A stretch of 64,000 nt of DNA from assembly GCA_964036665.1 (NCBI GenBank), contig CAXIYB010000001.1:868001-932000 (forward strand). Reading direction: 5' to 3'. This DNA comes from Gordius sp. MW1 (Eukaryota; Nematomorpha; Gordioida; Gordea; Gordiidae). The notes below the pieces were generated by a model that saw only the letters and a program-made list of their open reading frames with translations, was not told where the DNA came from and searched no databases. The translations under genes were made by a program, and so were the position numbers. The stretch's first letter is position 1. Every line of letters begins with the position of its first letter. This document shows positions 63,767 to 64,000 of this stretch, one piece after another.

Positions 63767-64000
63767 TGATATTCGATAAATTTCTGTCTAAATTTTTTGA
63801 TTATTTTTAAATTTTTGTCTAAATTTGTCGATATTCGATAAATTTCTGTCTAAATTTTTTGATTATTTTTAAATTTTTGTCTAAATTGGTGGATATTCTA
63901 TAAATTTCTGTCTAAATTTTTTGATTATTTTTATATTTTTGTGTAAATTTGTGGATATTCTATAAATTTCTGTCTAAATTTTTTGATTATTTTTAATTTT
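63767..64000 (-). repeat. 31-bp satellite array, right edge of window
   Basis: Inverted satellite starting with TTTGTCGATATTCG and running past the end of the window. No gene is seen. Confidence 0.93.

Overview
This is repetitive eukaryotic DNA, very AT-rich, with almost no conventional gene content. The only convincing protein-coding gene is the transposase of a hAT-superfamily DNA transposon with a BED zinc finger. Together with the satellite arrays and the (CATA)n microsatellites this points to an animal, most likely an invertebrate. The species cannot be named from the sequence. The window resembles heterochromatin such as a pericentromere, centromere, sex chromosome or B chromosome, but that is inference.

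Layout. About 46 kb is a tandem satellite with a 31-bp monomer: two AAATTT blocks separated by AGACAG, then a 13-bp tail. The tail comes in three main types (ATAGAATATCCAC; AAAATAATC plus an A-run; ATAAAGAATC plus an A-run). Inserted at one fixed phase of the satellite is a non-satellite cassette of about 855 bp. There are sixteen full copies and two half copies. In order, a cassette holds a GC-rich 77-bp minisatellite, a CATA microsatellite, about 500 bp of unique-looking AT-rich DNA, and an end carrying CAGTAGCGTAGTGA plus a G-run. Cassette plus satellite forms a composite higher-order repeat; the commonest complete step is 2646-2647 bp.

Left arm (1-42579): ten full cassettes and one half cassette, all in the + orientation. 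About 12.4 kb carrying a cassette triplet (9.6, 12.3 and 14.9 kb) is repeated as the triplet at 22.7, 25.3 and 28.0 kb, each offset by exactly 13045 bp. Smaller nested duplications of 589, 773, 992 and about 1238 bp lie inside. Centre (42580-45214): a 2635-bp Buster-like hAT element with 15-bp terminal inverted repeats and an intact 646-codon transposase on the - strand. Right arm (45215-64000): one half and six full cassettes, all in the - orientation, with their own tandem duplication of about 7.87 kb.

The main observation is that the transposon sits exactly at the inversion axis. Both sides carry the same half of the cassette, and the 8-bp flanks CCTTAGTA and TACTAAGG are reverse complements, not a direct target-site duplication. 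The two arms differ in diagnostic variants, so they come from different cassette copies. This is what recombination between two hAT copies, inserted in opposite orientations at the same cassette site, would leave behind. The reciprocal junction should lie at the other end of the inverted segment.
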